A DNA stretch of 64,000 nt, taken from JAQAZP01 sp965531145 (GTDB lineage Bacteria; Acidobacteriota; JAQAZP01). Below, one piece after another: positions 62,650 through 64,000 of the stretch. Position numbers and translations under genes: made by a program. The stretch is from NCBI GenBank assembly GCA_965531145.1, contig CBESOE010000008.1, forward strand, positions 1 through 64,000, read 5' to 3'. The stretch's first letter is position 1. Every line of letters starts with the position of its first letter. Below the pieces are notes generated by a model. That model was not told the origin of the DNA. It saw only the letters and a program-made list of their open reading frames with translations, and made no database searches.

Positions 62650-64000
62650 ATGTCCAAGCGATGGTTGATCCTGTCGGTATTATTGACCGCCCTGGTGTTT
62701 TCCCCGGCCGTCTGGTCCGAGGACGCTGAGCAGCAGAAGAAAGAAGACCCGGCTGCCGCCGGCCCGCTGGAGACCATGGGTGATCTGCAGCCTGTCCAGC
62801 CGGACGGTGAAGTGCGGACCAGCCCGGCCTACCACTCGGCATCCCGTGGCTTCTTTATGTCCCAGGTCAATGTGAATGCCAGCGGCCAGAACATTCTTGG
62901 TGACGCGGGCAACGAGCCCTCCATCTGCGTGGACCCCACTGATCCGAACAAAATGTGCATCGGCTGGCGGCAGTTCGACAACGTGAGCAGCGATTTTCGC
63001 CAGGCCGGCTACGGCTATACCACCGATGGCGGTGTGACCTGGACCTTCCCCGGCCGGATTGAGGCCGGCATCTTCCGCTCCGACCCGGTGCTGGCTTCCG
63101 ATGCTTCGGGCACCTTCTACTACAACAGCCTGACCACCGACGAGTTTCAATCTGACTTCTGGTGCCACACCTTCAAGTCCACCGACGGCGGCGCCAACTG
63201 GGATGCGGGAACGTATGCCTACGGCGGTGACAAGCAGTGGTTCGTCATCGACAAGACCGGCGGGGTGGGGGACGGCAACCACTACGCCTATTGGAACTAC
63301 GTCTTCAGCACCTGCTATCCCGACCATTTCACCCGTTCCACCAACGGGGGCAGCAGTTATGAGAGCTGCACAACGGTGACCGGCTACCCCCACTGGGGTG
63401 TCAATACTGTGGGGCCGGATGGGGAGCTGTATGCCTGCGGCGACGGCTTCCTGGCCTGTCGCTCGGACAATGCGCAGAACGCAGGGTCCACCATTACCTG
63501 GCCGGTCTCCACCTCGGTAAGTCTTGACGGCAGCATCGTGTATTCCGGCGGCCCAAACCCGGGCGGCCTTATGGGCCAGGCCTGGATTGCGGTGAACCAT
63601 GCCAGCGGGCCAAGCCGCGGCCATGTCTACCTGCTCTGTTCGGTGAGCCGCTCCTCTACCCCCGACCCCTGTGACGTGATGTTTGCCCGCAGCACCGACG
63701 GCGGCAACAGCTGGGGCTCCCCGGTGCGGGTCAATGACGATGCCGGCACCAGCGCCTACCAGTGGTTCGGCACCATGTCGGTGGCCCCCAACGGCCGCAT
63801 CGATGCGATCTGGCTCGACACCCGGGACGACCCCGGCGGTTACGACTCGGCGCTCTACTACTCCTACTCCGAGGACGGCGGCTTGACCTGGGCGGCCAAC
63901 GAGGCGCTCACCGCATCCTTCGACCCCCACGTGGGCTGGCCGGTGCAGAACAAGATGGGCGACTACTTCCACATGGTTTCGGACAACACCGGGGCCCACC
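62650..64000 (+). CDS. Exported BNR/sialidase-like protein, cut by the window edge
   Basis: The frame opens at ATG 62650 (GGAGG with an 8-base gap, then GAAGG closer) and is uninterrupted to the end of the window, 450 codons. A signal peptide (MSKRWLILSVLLTALVFS, cleavage near VWS) leads into a beta-propeller with at least four Asp-box-type SxDGGxxW motifs (TTDGGVTW, STDGGANW, STDGGNSW, SEDGGLTW). Such propellers occur in sialidases and in sortilin-like or photosystem-stability-factor-like proteins. I see no clear arginine triad, so catalysis is not claimed. The C-terminus lies outside the window; whether it has the tag domain is unknown. Confidence 0.85.
   Translation, partial: MSKRWLILSVLLTALVFSPAVWSEDAEQQKKEDPAAAGPLETMGDLQPVQPDGEVRTSPAYHSASRGFFMSQVNVNASGQNILGDAGNEPSICVDPTDPNKMCIGWRQFDNVSSDFRQAGYGYTTDGGVTWTFPGRIEAGIFRSDPVLASDASGTFYYNSLTTDEFQSDFWCHTFKSTDGGANWDAGTYAYGGDKQWFVIDKTGGVGDGNHYAYWNYVFSTCYPDHFTRSTNGGSSYESCTTVTGYPHWGVNTVGPDGELYACGDGFLACRSDNAQNAGSTITWPVSTSVSLDGSIVYSGGPNPGGLMGQAWIAVNHASGPSRGHVYLLCSVSRSSTPDPCDVMFARSTDGGNSWGSPVRVNDDAGTSAYQWFGTMSVAPNGRIDAIWLDTRDDPGGYDSALYYSYSEDGGLTWAANEALTASFDPHVGWPVQNKMGDYFHMVSDNTGAH

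Overview
The window is GC-rich, densely coded DNA of a free-living diderm bacterium. Evidence for that: TRAP transport with a TatT lipoprotein, Tat and Sec exported proteins, lipoproteins, and many large secreted multidomain proteins (FG-GAP, PKD, GEVED, C25, M14, S8). An ECF sigma / anti-sigma / CHAT-TPR trio, DUF362 and DUF6599 neighbours, a class II HMG-CoA reductase and a 'putative ABC exporter'-type permease fit Acidobacteriota or a similar deep-branching phylum best. That placement is inference. No integrase, IS element, CRISPR array or phage module was seen. Several promoters are of the form TTGACn-N17-TAtanT, so the housekeeping sigma factor has ordinary specificity.

Layout. 0-10 kb: an Rrf2 regulator, a secreted subtilase with two GEVED domains and a tryptophan-rich repeated tail, an alpha/beta hydrolase, a PKD-domain exported protein, then a forward cluster of a Tat-exported DUF362 protein, a DUF6599-like protein and a GT2 glycosyltransferase. 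10-17.6 kb: a heparinase II/III-like gene interrupted by two +1 frameshifts, a PD-(D/E)XK/XPD-like helicase, a HAD phosphatase and mvaA. 17.6-26.5 kb: a repeat-rich spacer holding a vestige of a dctM 3' end, a 14-repeat FG-GAP protein, and an ECF sigma / zinc-finger anti-sigma / TPR-CHAT operon. 26.5-34.9 kb: a complete TatT-DctP-DctQ-DctM transporter operon, a phosphohexomutase, a Fis-type regulator, and serS followed by two tRNA-Ser genes. 35-43.7 kb: a reverse-strand operon of three exported proteins (parvulin lipoprotein, a 2,099-residue protein with an apparent polymerase-beta-type nucleotidyltransferase motif, a TPR protein). 44-53.5 kb: gltX with a hairpin leader, an M14 carboxypeptidase, tRNA-Gln and tRNA-Glu, an RumA-type methyltransferase, cysC with a small Cys-rich protein, and an ABC exporter damaged by an internal deletion. 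53.5-64 kb: a C25 (gingipain-like) peptidase, YjbQ, a membrane glycosyltransferase, a six-haem cytochrome, a YwqK/MORN lipoprotein and the start of a BNR/sialidase-like protein cut by the window edge.

The most interesting observation is a conserved, strictly C-terminal domain of about 113 residues. It has two conserved Cys, a central NWRAGWT-like block, VTPxPYNQPP near the end, and a final C-[TS]-[VI]-x4-P. Four otherwise unrelated exported proteins carry it: the FG-GAP protein, the M14 peptidase, the C25 peptidase and the multihaem cytochrome. It looks like an undescribed surface-sorting or secretion tag, analogous in placement to the type IX secretion C-terminal domain or to PEP-CTERM. The subtilase carries a different repeated tail instead.
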